Numbered from the stretch's first letter, positions 36,912-47,298 are shown. The stretch: DNA of 64,000 bases from Paraburkholderia fynbosensis (GCF_902859935.1 NZ_CADIKI010000003.1:62001-126000); one strand, 5' to 3'. Notes: generated by a model from the sequence alone, not told the origin. Translations and numbers: made by a program.

Positions 36912-37376
36912 ATGCCCAGGTCCGTCAAAAATCAACCGGCTTCGCGTCCGCCAGTCGACGCACTCCAGTACGAAAAGCTTGCCCTATCCGCGTTCGATTT
37001 ATGCGACCGGCAGGTGGGTCAACTGAACACCTTGATCACACTAGCGTCCTCAATAGTTAGAAATCCTGCCCTTACGCGCGACGAAAGAAATCGCCGCCAA
37101 ACGCTGCTCGAATTGCTGCTGGACACAACCGAGCAGTATCAGCAGGAACTCGAATGCGACCGCGAGTTGTTCCAGGTGATTGCACTCGACGCGAAGGGCG
37201 TCCCGCGCAGCCGCATGACGGCGCAGCATGCGACGAAGTTGCTGGCCGAAGCATCGCAGAGAGCAAAAGCGCCCATCGAAGAAGCCAACGCTTCGCCCCG
37301 CAAAAAGCCCTCCGCGAAAAGCACGATCACGTTGACCTCAACCGCCCTGCACCAACCGTCCACTGCCCCGCACTAA
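36912..37376 (+). CDS. Unrecognised small protein downstream of the C4-like RNA
   Basis: A 154-residue soluble protein with a good GGGAG site before the ATG. The N-terminal two thirds (from LQYEKLALSAFDLCDRQ through TLLELLLDTTEQYQQELE) are predicted helical, with many Leu and Glu. The last third is a Lys/Ser/Thr/Pro-rich tail (PRKKPSAKSTITLT). I do not recognise a family. Its leader (36836-36911) contains a CTCCCC word complementary to a loop of the upstream RNA, so its translation or transcription may be controlled by that RNA, as ant/icd is by C4 in phage P1. It may be an orphaned phage-type gene. Confidence 0.72.
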   Translation: MPRSVKNQPASRPPVDALQYEKLALSAFDLCDRQVGQLNTLITLASSIVRNPALTRDERNRRQTLLELLLDTTEQYQQELECDRELFQVIALDAKGVPRSRMTAQHATKLLAEASQRAKAPIEEANASPRKKPSAKSTITLTSTALHQPSTAPH

Positions 37377-37427
37377 GCGATCAAAATCAGGCAACCGCAC
37401 AACAGGCAACAGCCAGCACAAAAACAA

Positions 37428-37453
37428 ATGGCCGCAGCAAAAGCTGCGGCCAT
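37428..37453. terminator. Terminator between the small gene and hemY
   Basis: ATGGCCGCAGC and GCTGCGGCCAT form a perfect 11-base stem around AAAA. On the minus strand it is followed by a T-rich tract (plus strand 37420-37427), so it mainly terminates the convergent hem operon. It may also end the plus-strand transcript. Confidence 0.8.
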
Positions 37454-37539
37454 CGAGGTGTCGAGCATCGATTCGAGAGGCTTAAAACAGTGCGCCAGAA
37501 ATCAAGAACGAACGCACAAACGCACGCACCACCAACCCC

Positions 37540-38730
37540 TCAAACAATATTCATCGCCAACGCACTCTCCCGATAATGCTGGCTAGCCTTATCGCTATCC
37601 CCAAGCTGCTCATGCAACCGCGCCAACGCACGATGCGAGCGAATCCTCAGCGTCTCGTTATCGGCCAGCTTCAACGCCCGCTCAAGGAACGACTGCGCCT
37701 TCCCCCACAACTGCTGATGCAGGCACAACCGCCCCAACGCAAACATCAAATCCGCATCTTCCGGCCGATCCTTCTGCCACCCCTCGGCCTTCTGAATCAG
37801 CGGCAACGCATCGCCCCCAGTCGTATCCGGATAACGCCGCAACAATCGCGCATCCCAATTCTGCGCAAGCGCTTCCTCGACGATCTTGCGCGCTTCCTGC
37901 GGCCGGTTCAGCGCCACCAGCAATTCAGCGGCGAGATCCGCAAGACGCGGCGAATGACGCTCGGTCGCCGACAGCGAATTCCACAACTCCAGCAACGCAT
38001 CCGCGTTATGACGCCGGTCCCGCAACAGGTTCTCCGCCGCCAGTTGACGCAGACGCACCGCCACCGCCGGATGAATCGCCTCGCGCTTCTCCAGCGTCTT
38101 GACGAGCTTGAGCACTTCGCCCCAGTTCTTCAATTGCTGCTGCGCGCGCAACATGATCTGCTGCGCGTGAATGCGCCGCGCGCCCTGCGATTGCATTTCA
38201 GTCAGCGCGGTCAAGGCGCCGTCCGCGTCGCGGCCGTCGGCGCGCATGTCGGCGGTGGCCATCAGGCGCGCGTCCTGCCAGTCGGCTTCGTCGATCTTCG
38301 CGAGCCATTCGTCGCGCCGCGCATATTCATGCATCCGATGCGCGGCCGTGGCCGCGATCAAACCGGCCGCGCCCTTGTTGTCGCCGTTCGCGAGCGCATC
38401 CTTCGCGGCCTTTTCGGCGCGCGAAAAACGTCCCGCGTACAGGTTGCCGATCGCGTCACGCAGCGCGGCGTGCGCCTTCGCGACACGCGCACGCGCACGG
38501 TACGCGGCCACGCGCTGCGGCATGCGCCAGACATTGCGGACGATGCGCAACAGCGCATACAGCAGGATGAACAGCACCACCAGCCCGACCACGAACAGAT
38601 TCAACGAAATGTCGACGCGGTACGGCGGATAGATCAGCAGCACCTGTCCGGTGTCGAAGCGCCCCGCCACCGCCAGCACCACCGCGATGGCGAACAGAAA
38701 CGCGAGCCATAGAAGTCCCCGGATCGCCAT
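37540..38730 (-). CDS. hemY: HemY-type haem operon membrane protein
   Basis: A 396-residue inner-membrane protein with two N-terminal helices (LLWLAFLFAIAVVLAVAGRF and LNLFVVGLVVLFILLYALLRI) and a long helical TPR-like cytoplasmic or periplasmic part. This is the proteobacterial HemY_N family, not the protoporphyrinogen oxidase also called HemY in Bacillus. Its molecular role is not settled; family members are linked to late haem synthesis. It starts two bases after the hemDX stop and is the last gene of the operon. Confidence 0.9.
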   Translation of the reverse strand: MAIRGLLWLAFLFAIAVVLAVAGRFDTGQVLLIYPPYRVDISLNLFVVGLVVLFILLYALLRIVRNVWRMPQRVAAYRARARVAKAHAALRDAIGNLYAGRFSRAEKAAKDALANGDNKGAAGLIAATAAHRMHEYARRDEWLAKIDEADWQDARLMATADMRADGRDADGALTALTEMQSQGARRIHAQQIMLRAQQQLKNWGEVLKLVKTLEKREAIHPAVAVRLRQLAAENLLRDRRHNADALLELWNSLSATERHSPRLADLAAELLVALNRPQEARKIVEEALAQNWDARLLRRYPDTTGGDALPLIQKAEGWQKDRPEDADLMFALGRLCLHQQLWGKAQSFLERALKLADNETLRIRSHRALARLHEQLGDSDKASQHYRESALAMNIV

Positions 38731-38732
38731 GA

Positions 38733-40751
38733 TTAACCTCGGCTCCGGTATTGATTGACGGCCTGCAGGCTCGTGTCCAGATTCGGCAGCGCGACCGCAC
38801 CCGAACCGGCATCCACCTGCTTGACCAGATCGAGCACGGTCTGCGTCTGTTTCGACGAGTTGTCGAAGTAGCGCGTGAGCGCGTTTTGCGCCGCCAGCAG
38901 GTCCGACTTCAGCGTGGTCTGGTTGCGCGAGAGCAGTGCGAGTCGCGCGGACAGCAAACGCAGCTTCACGTTCTGCCGCACGAAGTAGCCTTGATCGGGC
39001 GCGCTCAGCATCGCGTCGGCGTTATCGATGCGGCGCACGTGCACGAGGCTCGTCAACTGATCGCCGATGCCGGCGGTCACTTCCTTCAACCACACTTCCC
39101 AGCGCGGCTTGCCGGTGGCCGCGGCCACCTTTGCGGTGTCGGCCCATGTGGCCGCGCGCGGCGTCGCGTGCGGGATCGGCGCTTCGCCGGAGAGCGGCAG
39201 GTCGTCGATGTGGTCGATCGCGTTGTCGAGCTTGATCGCGAGACCGGTGAGGTCGGTGGAAGGCGCGGCCTTCAGCTTGTCGATGTCCAGCGCGATGGCC
39301 TTGCGCACGGCCAGCGCCTGCGTGCTGTCCGATGCGGCGAGGCGCGTGTCCGCGCTTTGCAGCGCGAACAGCGCGAGCTGCGTGTTGCCGGTGAGCTGCA
39401 ACTGCTGGCTCGCGGCCGACAGCATCTGCGCGACTTCGGCGAGCGTCCAGTCGTCGCGATTGCGCGCGAGGTCCGTGTACTGCTGTTGCAGCGCCTGCTG
39501 CGCGGCTTGCGTATCGGCGAGCTTGCCGGTCACCTGCGCGACCTGCGAATCCGCCTGATGCACAGCGGCGAGCGCCTGCTCGATCTTGATGCGCAGTTCG
39601 TTGGCCTGCGTGTCGTTGGCTTGCTGGCGCTGCGCGAGCTGCTGCTCGGTGCGCTCCAGCTTGCGGTTCAGCGCAAAGCCCGCCACGCCCACCGCGCAAG
39701 CGATGATCACCACCACGAACCACAAGAGCGGCATGCTCGCGTTGCGGCGCTTTTGCGCTTCGTATGGCGTGAAGGGTTGATTCGGCGGCAACGGGGTGCT
39801 CGCGGCCGGCTGGGGAGAAGCGTTCTTGGATTCGTTCGTTTCAGTCATGCGTGATTTAGCCGGTGATTGAGCCGGGTTGGACGGTACCGGTTGAACTACG
39901 GGCGGAACGGCGGCAAGCAACGCGCGGACAATGCGCTCGTCGCCCGCACCGGACACCGTCATCCTATCAAAACCCAATGCCCGCGCGGTTTGCGAGATAC
40001 GGGGATGCGGCGTGACGAGCGACGCGTGTTTGAGTTGCACGATTTCGTCGGCGGTCAGGTGCTCCTGCGCGAGTTCGTGCAGGTTGCGCACGCCTTCCGA
40101 ACTGGTCAGCAGCCACGCATGCGGCGCGCCCGCGAGCAACGCGTGCACGCGCGCCCAGCCGCCGATCGACGGTTCCGGCACGATGCGCCGGTAGGCGGCG
40201 ACCGCTTCGACTTCGGCCCCCGCTTCGCGCAGACGGTCGGCGAGCCATTCGCGGCCACCGTCGCCGCGCACGATCAAGACGCGCTTGCCTTCGAGACTCG
40301 TTGCGCCGAGCGATGTCTCGATCGCGGCATAGAGACCTTCGGAGTCGAAGCTCGTCGATTCGTCGTCGGTGGCGGAAGCGGGGCTGATCACCTGATGCGC
40401 CGGGGCCGCGACGCCGTGGCGTGCCAGTGCCTGCACGCTGCCCGGCCCGACCACGCCGACCGGCAACGCATGCGGCCAGATGCCGTCGCGGCGCGCGAAC
40501 GCGTGATCGACGGCGTTCGGCGACACGAACACGACCAGCGCATACCGTTCGAGCGAGGCGAGCGCCGCGCGCAAGGGGGCGTCGTCCGCCACAGGTGCGA
40601 TGTCGATCAGCGGGAATTCGAGCGAGGCGACGCCCGCCGCGTCGAGCTGTTTGATCAACTCGCTCGACTGACCGGCCGGTCGCGTAATCACAACCGTGAA
40701 CGCCGCCTTATCGGCGGAGGAAGTCGCGTTGCCTGGGATGTCGGCTGCCAT
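38733..40751 (-). CDS. hemDX: Fused uroporphyrinogen-III synthase / HemX
   Basis: A 672-residue fusion. Residues about 15-275 are HemD (VVITRPAGQSSELIKQL; VFVSPNAVDHAF; VGPGSVQALARHG; LLTSSEGVRNLHEL), which closes and inverts hydroxymethylbilane to uroporphyrinogen III. A Pro/Ser/Ala-rich linker follows, then the HemX part: one membrane helix (MPLLWFVVVIIACAVGVAGF) and a long coiled coil (RKLERTEQQLAQRQQANDTQ). HemX is a separate gene in E. coli. The ATG shares one base with the hemC stop (TGATG). An internal ATG at 39848 (MTETNESK) could give free HemX but has no good ribosome-binding site. Confidence 0.92.
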   Translation of the reverse strand: MAADIPGNATSSADKAAFTVVITRPAGQSSELIKQLDAAGVASLEFPLIDIAPVADDAPLRAALASLERYALVVFVSPNAVDHAFARRDGIWPHALPVGVVGPGSVQALARHGVAAPAHQVISPASATDDESTSFDSEGLYAAIETSLGATSLEGKRVLIVRGDGGREWLADRLREAGAEVEAVAAYRRIVPEPSIGGWARVHALLAGAPHAWLLTSSEGVRNLHELAQEHLTADEIVQLKHASLVTPHPRISQTARALGFDRMTVSGAGDERIVRALLAAVPPVVQPVPSNPAQSPAKSRMTETNESKNASPQPAASTPLPPNQPFTPYEAQKRRNASMPLLWFVVVIIACAVGVAGFALNRKLERTEQQLAQRQQANDTQANELRIKIEQALAAVHQADSQVAQVTGKLADTQAAQQALQQQYTDLARNRDDWTLAEVAQMLSAASQQLQLTGNTQLALFALQSADTRLAASDSTQALAVRKAIALDIDKLKAAPSTDLTGLAIKLDNAIDHIDDLPLSGEAPIPHATPRAATWADTAKVAAATGKPRWEVWLKEVTAGIGDQLTSLVHVRRIDNADAMLSAPDQGYFVRQNVKLRLLSARLALLSRNQTTLKSDLLAAQNALTRYFDNSSKQTQTVLDLVKQVDAGSGAVALPNLDTSLQAVNQYRSRG

Positions 40752-41758
40752 CACGCGCCGGTCGCCGCGCTGTCGTCGCGTGATGCGGCGGCGGGCCCGC
40801 TGGCGGTGCTGAGCGCGCGCACGATGTCCATCGCGCCTTGCTGTTCAAGCTCGCTCGCCACTTCCTGGCCGAGCGCAAGCGCACGTTCAACGGTAGGCGC
40901 GGGCGCCGACGCCTGCGCACTCAACACGCGCTGCCCATCCGGCGTAGCGACGATGCCGCGCAGATGCAGCGCGCCGTCGTGCCAGCTCGCGTACGCGGCG
41001 AGCGGCACTTCGCAACTGCCGCCGAGCGCACGCGACACCATGCGCTCCGCTTCGACGGCCGCCGCCGTGTGTTGGTGATGCAACGGCGCGAGCCACGCGG
41101 CAAGGTCCGCGCGATCGGCACGAATCTCGATGCCGAGCGCGCCCTGCCCCGCTGCGGGCAAGCTGTCCTCAGGATCGAGCAGCGCACGGATGCGATCGCC
41201 GAGACCGAGGCGCTTCAAACCGGCCGCAGCAAGAATGATCGCCGCGTAATCGCCGCGATCGAGTTTCGACAGACGCGTATCCAGATTGCCGCGCAATGGC
41301 CGCACCTCGAGATGCGGATAACGCATGCGCAGCATCGCCTCGCGCCGCAGGCTGGAGGTGCCGACCACGGCACCAGCGGGCAGCGCGGCCAGCGAATCGT
41401 ATTCGTTGGACACCAGCGCGTCGCGCGGGTCTTCGCGCTCCATGATGGTGGACAGCGCAAAGCCCTCGGGCAACTCCATCGGCACGTCTTTGAGCGAGTG
41501 CACCGCGAGATCGGCGCGGCCATCGGCCAATGCGGCTTCGAGTTCCTTGACGAACAAACCCTTACCACCGACTTTCGACAAGGTGCGATCGAGAATTTGA
41601 TCGCCGCGTGTCGTCATTCCGAGGATTTTTACGTCGCAAGATGGATATAATTTGTGCAGCGCACATTGCACATGCTCCGCTTGCCACATGGCGAGGCGGC
41701 TTTCTCTCGACGCAATCACAAGCGTGTGGGGTGGCGTGGAAAACGTCTCGGTGTTCAT
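40751..41758 (-). CDS. hemC: Porphobilinogen deaminase
   Basis: A 335-residue cytosolic enzyme that joins four porphobilinogens to hydroxymethylbilane. It has [40 protein letters not shown], RRGxxL-type [12 protein letters not shown], and the dipyrromethane-binding Cys in [15 protein letters not shown]. The frame extends 16 codons upstream, but [17 protein letters not shown] is the natural start. It leads the hemC-hemDX-hemY operon and is divergent from ppc. Confidence 0.93.
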   Translation of the reverse strand: MNTETFSTPPHTLVIASRESRLAMWQAEHVQCALHKLYPSCDVKILGMTTRGDQILDRTLSKVGGKGLFVKELEAALADGRADLAVHSLKDVPMELPEGFALSTIMEREDPRDALVSNEYDSLAALPAGAVVGTSSLRREAMLRMRYPHLEVRPLRGNLDTRLSKLDRGDYAAIILAAAGLKRLGLGDRIRALLDPEDSLPAAGQGALGIEIRADRADLAAWLAPLHHQHTAAAVEAERMVSRALGGSCEVPLAAYASWHDGALHLRGIVATPDGQRVLSAQASAPAPTVERALALGQEVASELEQQGAMDIVRALSTASGPAAASRDDSAATGA

Positions 41759-42207
41759 TAGCTTGCTGATCGAATGAAGGGATGTAACAACAATCAATGT
41801 TAGCACGCGCCCTGGTGTCTTCCTTGCCTCTCAAGACACGGCGGAGCGCCGTGCCGGCACGGTATCGATGGAGGAGACGGGCTTCGCGCCGCGCGCGCCT
41901 GCCCCATCCCGCTTATGTTCACGCACGGTCGTTCGCGCACCGTGCCCCGGCATGCGGGATGATGCAATGCGGCGCAACCCGCGCCGCCTGCATGCGCATA
42001 TGTCTTCGCGCGTGGCGCGTAGCGTGGGGTGTACTCAGCGAGTGCGCCTCGCGTGGTTCGTGCAGTTCGTGCGAACGCGCGTCCCCCTCTCCGGCGTAGT
42101 GCCATCGGTCCAGACCGTTTCGTGCAGTTCACGTTGCAGTTCCAAGTGCAGTTCCGCAGTAGCAGTTCATCACTTAACAGACCCTGGCTTCCCTGAGGAA
42201 ACCCATC
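41759..42207. other. Divergent control region hemC/ppc
   Basis: 449 bases between two housekeeping units. No gene, clear promoter pair or dyad was recognised; the ppc side has CA-rich repeats of GTTGCAGTTC-like words near 42120-42165. Confidence 0.35.
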
Positions 42208-45200
42208 GTGACGTCTTCCGGATCGGCGCGCCCTGCCCGCCGCAACACTGCATCGCCCAATGCACGCGCGGCCGACGCCGCTGCGCCCACGAATTCCGCC
42301 GCCACCGCTGCTGAGACCGGCAGCGCAGCCCAGGCTGCGTCGACAGCCGGCCAACGCGCCGGCAAAACCGCGTTGGCCGCCAAAGCCCCCAAGGCCGCGA
42401 AGACCTCCACACCGGTTAAGGCGAACAAAGCGCTGAAGACCGACAAGGCGAATAAAGCAGACAAAGCGGGCAAGCCGGCCAAGGCCGCGGCGTCCGCGAA
42501 AGTCAAAGCGGTGGCGACCAGCGCCGTCGCGGAACCCGCGAGCGCGCCGGCATTGCAAGCCGTGTCGGCCGACACGCTCATAGCCGCGCCAAAAAGCAAT
42601 GGCCGCACGCGTGAGAACAAGGACCATCCGCTGTTCCAGGATATTCGCTATCTGGGCCGCCTGTTGGGCGACGTGCTGCGCGAGCAGGAAGGTGACGAGG
42701 TGTTCGACATCGTCGAAACGATCCGTCAGACCGCCGTGCGTTTTCGTCGCGAGGACGACAGCGCCGCCGCGCAGACGCTCGAGAAGAAGCTGCGCTCGCT
42801 GAGCCCGGAGCAAACCGTCAGCGTGGTGCGTGCGTTCAGCTACTTCTCGCATCTCGCGAACATCGCCGAAGACCGTCACCGCAACCGCCGTCACCGGATT
42901 CACGCGCTGGCCGGTTCGACCTCGCAGCCGGGCACGATCGCCCATGCGCTCGAACGCCTGGTCGAAGCGGGCGCGGCCGCCACGCCCGTGCTGCAGCAGT
43001 TCTTCAACGACGCGCTGATCGTGCCTGTGCTGACCGCGCACCCGACCGAAGTCCAACGCAAGAGCATTCTCGACGCGCAGCACGACGTCGCGCGTCTGCT
43101 CGCCGAGCGCGACCAGCAGTTGACGAGCCGTGAACGCGCGCACAACGAAGCGATGCTGCGCGCGCGCGTCACGTCGCTCTGGCAAACGCGGATGCTGCGC
43201 GACTCGCGTCTGACTGTCGCCGATGAAATCGAAAACGCGCTGTCGTATTACCGCGCGACCTTCCTCGAAGAAATCCCGGCGCTCTACGCCGACATCGAAG
43301 AGTCGCTCAAGGAGCACGGTCTCGAAGCGCGACTGCCGCCGTTCTTCCAGATGGGCAGCTGGATCGGCGGCGACCGCGACGGCAATCCGAACGTCACCGC
43401 CGAGACTCTGGAAAACGCGATCACGCGCCAGGCCGCGGTGATCTTCGAGCACTACATGGAGCAGGTTCATAAGCTCGGCGCGGAGCTGTCAGTATCGAAC
43501 CTGCTGGCGGGCGCGAGCGACGCACTCAAGGAACTCGCGGCGACCTCGCCCGACCAGTCGCCGCATCGCACCGACGAGCCGTACCGGCGCGCGCTGATCG
43601 GCATGTACACGCGGCTTGCGGCGAGTGCGCGCGTGCGTCTGGGCGAAGGCAGCGTGCCGGTGCGCAGCGCGGGCCGCGGCGCGGCGCCCATTCGCGCGAA
43701 ACCCTATGACGACTCGTCTGAATTCGTACGCGACCTGCACGTGCTGATCGATTCGCTCGCCGAGCATCATGGCGCGCCGCTCGCCGCTCCGCGTTTGTCG
43801 CCGCTCGCGCGCGCCGCCGAAGTGTTCGGCTTCCATCTCGCGAGCATCGACTTGCGGCAAAGCTCGGACATCCACGAAGCGGTGATCGCGGAACTGCTCA
43901 AGCGCGCGGGCGTCGAGAACGACTACGCGGCGCTCTCCGAAGAAGACAAGCTCAAGGTGCTGCTCGCCGAACTCGCGCAGCCGCGCCCGCTGCGTCTGCC
44001 GTACGCCGAGTACTCGGACCTCGTGAAGAGCGAACTCGGCGTGCTCGAAGAAGCGCGCGTCACACGTGAGAAGTTTGGTGCGCGCGCGGTGCGCAACTAC
44101 ATCATTTCGCACACGGAGACCGTCAGCGATCTGGTCGAAGTGATGCTGCTGCAAAAGGAAACCGGTCTGCTGCGCGGGCGTCTGGGCGACGCGAACGATC
44201 CGGCTCACGCAGGCCTGATGGTGATCCCGCTGTTCGAAACGATCCCCGACTTGCGCAATGCGCCGCACATCATGCGCGATCTGATCGCGCTGCCGGGCGT
44301 CGATGCGCTGATCGAACATCAGGGCAACGAGCAGGAAGTGATGCTCGGCTACTCGGACAGCAACAAGGACGGCGGCTTCCTCACGTCCAACTGGGAGCTG
44401 TATCGCGCGGAACTCGCGCTGGTGTCGCTGTTCAACGAACGCGGCGTCACGCTGCGTCTGTTCCATGGACGCGGGGGCACCGTCGGCCGTGGCGGCGGCC
44501 CGACCTACCAGGCGATTCTGTCGCAGCCGCCGGGCACCGTCGATGGCCAGATCCGCTTGACCGAGCAAGGCGAAGTGATCGCGAGCAAGTTCGGCAACCC
44601 GGACATCGGCCGGCGCAATCTGGAAACGGTGGTGGCCGCGACGCTCGAAGCGTCACTGCTGCCGCACGGCAATGCGCCTGAGCAACTGCCCGCGTTCGAG
44701 GAAACGATGCAGCAGTTGTCCGACGCGGCGATGGCTTCGTATCGCGCGCTGGTCTACGAAACGCCCGGCTTCAAGGAGTATTTCTTCGAGTCGACGCCGA
44801 TTGCGGAAATCGCCGAGCTGAACATCGGCAGCCGGCCGGCTTCGCGCAAGTTGCAGGACCCGAAGCAACGCAAGATCGAAGACCTGCGGGCGATTCCCTG
44901 GGGCTTCTCCTGGGGGCAATGCCGTTTGCTGCTGACCGGCTGGTACGGTTTCGGCAGCGCGGTGGCCGCGCATCTTGACAGCGCGCCGAGCGACGCTGAA
45001 CGCGCACGCCGTCTCGGGCTCCTGAAGAAAATGCATAAGACGTGGCCGTTCTTTTCGAACCTGCTGTCGAACATGGACATGGTGCTCGCCAAGACCGACC
45101 TCGCGGTTGCGTCGCGCTATGCGGCGCTCGTGTCGGACAAGAAGCTGCGCAAGCACGTGTTCGAGCGGATCGTCGCGGAGTGGGAGCGCACGTCGAAGGT

Positions 45201-45414
45201 ATTGTCGGAGATCACAGGCAAGAGCGAGCGGCTCGCGGAAAATCCGCTGCTCGCGCGGTCGATCAAGAACCGCTTCCCGTATCTCGATCCGTTGAATCAC
45301 TTGCAAGTGGAGCTGCTCAAGCGGCATCGCGGGGGCGATACCAATGCGCGCGTGCGGCGCGGGATTCATTTGAGCATCAACGGGATTGCAGCGGGGTTGC
45401 GCAATACGGGTTGA
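42208..45414 (+). CDS. ppc: Phosphoenolpyruvate carboxylase
   Basis: A 1068-residue enzyme adding bicarbonate to PEP to refill oxaloacetate. Homology to the usual ~880-residue enzyme begins only near residue 139 ([19 protein letters not shown]). Catalytic motifs are [34 protein letters not shown] and [15 protein letters not shown]; the C-terminus is [13 protein letters not shown]. The first ~138 residues are an Ala/Lys/Thr-rich disordered tail. The start is GTG with GAGGAA 8 bases upstream, and there is no internal Met before the catalytic core, which supports translation of the tail. It is divergent from hemC. Confidence 0.95.
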   Translation: MTSSGSARPARRNTASPNARAADAAAPTNSAATAAETGSAAQAASTAGQRAGKTALAAKAPKAAKTSTPVKANKALKTDKANKADKAGKPAKAAASAKVKAVATSAVAEPASAPALQAVSADTLIAAPKSNGRTRENKDHPLFQDIRYLGRLLGDVLREQEGDEVFDIVETIRQTAVRFRREDDSAAAQTLEKKLRSLSPEQTVSVVRAFSYFSHLANIAEDRHRNRRHRIHALAGSTSQPGTIAHALERLVEAGAAATPVLQQFFNDALIVPVLTAHPTEVQRKSILDAQHDVARLLAERDQQLTSRERAHNEAMLRARVTSLWQTRMLRDSRLTVADEIENALSYYRATFLEEIPALYADIEESLKEHGLEARLPPFFQMGSWIGGDRDGNPNVTAETLENAITRQAAVIFEHYMEQVHKLGAELSVSNLLAGASDALKELAATSPDQSPHRTDEPYRRALIGMYTRLAASARVRLGEGSVPVRSAGRGAAPIRAKPYDDSSEFVRDLHVLIDSLAEHHGAPLAAPRLSPLARAAEVFGFHLASIDLRQSSDIHEAVIAELLKRAGVENDYAALSEEDKLKVLLAELAQPRPLRLPYAEYSDLVKSELGVLEEARVTREKFGARAVRNYIISHTETVSDLVEVMLLQKETGLLRGRLGDANDPAHAGLMVIPLFETIPDLRNAPHIMRDLIALPGVDALIEHQGNEQEVMLGYSDSNKDGGFLTSNWELYRAELALVSLFNERGVTLRLFHGRGGTVGRGGGPTYQAILSQPPGTVDGQIRLTEQGEVIASKFGNPDIGRRNLETVVAATLEASLLPHGNAPEQLPAFEETMQQLSDAAMASYRALVYETPGFKEYFFESTPIAEIAELNIGSRPASRKLQDPKQRKIEDLRAIPWGFSWGQCRLLLTGWYGFGSAVAAHLDSAPSDAERARRLGLLKKMHKTWPFFSNLLSNMDMVLAKTDLAVASRYAALVSDKKLRKHVFERIVAEWERTSKVLSEITGKSERLAENPLLARSIKNRFPYLDPLNHLQVELLKRHRGGDTNARVRRGIHLSINGIAAGLRNTG

Positions 45415-45481
45415 GGCCGCGCACTACCGTGTAAGCGGCGTGCGCTGATTGGGCGCCACGTAGGGTCAAGGTGGTTCGCTG

Positions 45482-45517
45482 CGGCGGGATGTCGGTTTGT
45501 CGGCATCCCGCCGTTTT
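45482..45517 (+). terminator. Rho-independent terminator of ppc
   Basis: CGGCGGGATG and CATCCCGCCG form a perfect 10-base stem around a 12-base loop, followed by TTTTC and a further T-run. It lies 67 bases after the ppc stop. Confidence 0.9.
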
Positions 45518-45540
45518 CATTTTTTCGTTTGCGGCGGCGC

Positions 45541-46293
45541 TTACTGCGCGGCGATCATCAATGCGTCGAGCTTGAAAGAGTGATCCGTCTGCACGTCGAA
45601 ATACTGCCGCACTTCATCAGGCGCACCGTCCCACAGCGAGTGGATCGCCACCACACGCGGCTGCGGCGTGCGCATGCGCGCGACCCAGGAAGCGAACTCG
45701 ATATCGATGCGCCAACGCTCGCGAATCGCCGCCTTGAACCCCGCCGCGTCGAACAACGCAACCCATTCGTCGGCGCGGTAATCGCGGATATGCGAGCCGT
45801 CGCGCAGCAACTCGATCGCCTGGATATGCGTGTCGAGCAACGGATGATCGATCCCGGCGATATCGACGAACAGCACCTTGCCGCCCCGCTTCAGCACGCG
45901 CCGCACTTCGGCGAGGGCCGCCGGCACATCGTGCCAGTGGTGCGCGCTCATGCGGCTGATGACCCAGTCGAACGAATGGTCGTCGAACGGCAGCGTTTCG
46001 GCCGCGCCCTGCTGCGTGCGGATGTTGGCGAGGCCGCGCTCCTTCGCCGCGCCGTCGACCGTCGCGAGCATTTGCGGCGCGATATCGTAGGCGACCACAT
46101 CCTTCGCATGGGGCGCGACCGCGAAACTCGCGTGCCCTGCGCCACAGCCCATGTCGAGCACCGTCGCGCCCGGCGTCGCGGCAATCGACTCGGCCAGCAT
46201 CCGCAGATCGGCGCCGGTTGCATGGGTTTGACTCGTCAAATACGCGGCGGCGGTCGAGCCGAAGGCGTCGGCGACCTGATCGTGATGCTTCAT
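45541..46293 (-). CDS. Class I SAM-dependent methyltransferase
   Basis: A 250-residue methyltransferase of the Methyltransf_11/UbiE-like type. It has SAM motif I VLDMGCGAGHAS, motif II acidic residue in VVAYDIAPQML, and the motif IV region FDWVISRMSAHHW. The start has GGAG close upstream. It is divergent from an MmyB-type regulator, an arrangement in which the regulator often controls the adjacent enzyme. The methyl acceptor cannot be told from sequence. Confidence 0.88.
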   Translation of the reverse strand: MKHHDQVADAFGSTAAAYLTSQTHATGADLRMLAESIAATPGATVLDMGCGAGHASFAVAPHAKDVVAYDIAPQMLATVDGAAKERGLANIRTQQGAAETLPFDDHSFDWVISRMSAHHWHDVPAALAEVRRVLKRGGKVLFVDIAGIDHPLLDTHIQAIELLRDGSHIRDYRADEWVALFDAAGFKAAIRERWRIDIEFASWVARMRTPQPRVVAIHSLWDGAPDEVRQYFDVQTDHSFKLDALMIAAQ

Positions 46294-46395
46294 GGGGAGG
46301 CTCCGGTTATGAGTTGAAAAGCGGATTGCAAACCGCGCCACAAGCACACTGGGAGGCGGTTTGCCGTTCCAGTCGCTACAATAGGGCCCGCCGTG

Positions 46396-46436
46396 TACCA
46401 GTACAAGTTGAGCAAGTATTCTGGTATATCTATTAC
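46396..46436. promoter_or_regulatory. Promoter and TACCAG/CTGGTA dyad of the regulator
   Basis: TACCAG (46396) and CTGGTA (46421) are perfect inverted halves 19 bases apart. Between and after them, TTGAGC (46408) and TATTAC (46431) are spaced exactly 17 bases and match 4/6 of each consensus. A dimer bound here would cover the promoter of the MmyB-type gene and could also affect the methyltransferase. Confidence 0.45.
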
Positions 46437-46473
46437 TACCCCGAATCCACGCCCTACTCGCCACCCGATCAGC

Positions 46474-47286
46474 ATGACCACGCCGTCTTCCGCCGACCAC
46501 CCGCCGCCGCTCGACGCCACCCCGGCCCGCGCGCTCGGCGACTTCATCCGCGCGCATCGCGAACGGCTCTCGCCGCAAGCGGTCGGCCTGCCGCCCGGGC
46601 CGCGCCGCCGCACGCCCGGCTTGCGGCGCGAAGAGGTCGCGCAGTTGTGCGGCGTGAGTCCGACCTGGTACACGTGGATTGAACAGGGCCGCCCGGTTTC
46701 GGCCTCCGCCGACGCGCTCGCGCGTATCGCGGTCGCGCTCCAACTGTCGCGCGCGGAGCGGGCTTATCTGTTCGAGCTGGCCGCGCAGCGCGACCCCGCC
46801 GAGCCCGACCCGGCCGCCGCCGACGCGCCCGCCACGCTGCTGGAAACGGTGCAACTCGTGAACGCGCCGGCCTATGTGCTCGACCGGCAGTGGAACGCGC
46901 TTGCCTGGAACGAGCGCGCCGCCGATCTGTTCGTCGGCTGGCTGGACGGCGCGCACGACCGCAATCTGCTGCGCTATACCTTCACCGAGCCGGCCGCGCG
47001 CGCCTTGATCGTCGATTGGGAAACGCGCGCGCGGCGGCTCGCCGCCGAATTCCGCGCCGACTCGATCCGCCATCTGAGCGACCCACCCACGCGCGCGCTG
47101 ATCGACTCGCTGAGCGCCGCGAGCGACGCGTTTACGCGTCTCTGGGCGTCGCAGGATGTGGGCGGGCGCGAGGGTGGGCAGCGCGAGTTCAACCATCCGC
47201 GCGATGGGCGCATCGTCTACGATCAGATCACCTTCAAACCCGCGCACCGGGAGGATCTGAAGCTGGTGGTGCTGGTGCGTGAATAG
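46474..47286 (+). CDS. Helix-turn-helix regulator with MmyB-like ligand domain
   Basis: A 270-residue transcription regulator. The N-terminal XRE-type helix-turn-helix is preceded by the family hallmark RRRTPGLRREEVAQLCGVSPTWYTWIEQGR. The C-terminal MmyB-like, PAS-like ligand domain contains YVLDRQWNALAWNERA, NLLRYTF and the ending DQITFKPAHREDLKLVVLV. A Met 27 codons upstream is in frame, but the conserved part and the promoter position favour this start. Relatives bind fatty-acid-like ligands and often control a divergent redox enzyme or methyltransferase. Confidence 0.87.
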   Translation: MTTPSSADHPPPLDATPARALGDFIRAHRERLSPQAVGLPPGPRRRTPGLRREEVAQLCGVSPTWYTWIEQGRPVSASADALARIAVALQLSRAERAYLFELAAQRDPAEPDPAAADAPATLLETVQLVNAPAYVLDRQWNALAWNERAADLFVGWLDGAHDRNLLRYTFTEPAARALIVDWETRARRLAAEFRADSIRHLSDPPTRALIDSLSAASDAFTRLWASQDVGGREGGQREFNHPRDGRIVYDQITFKPAHREDLKLVVLVRE

Positions 47287-47298
47287 CGGCGAGGCGTC

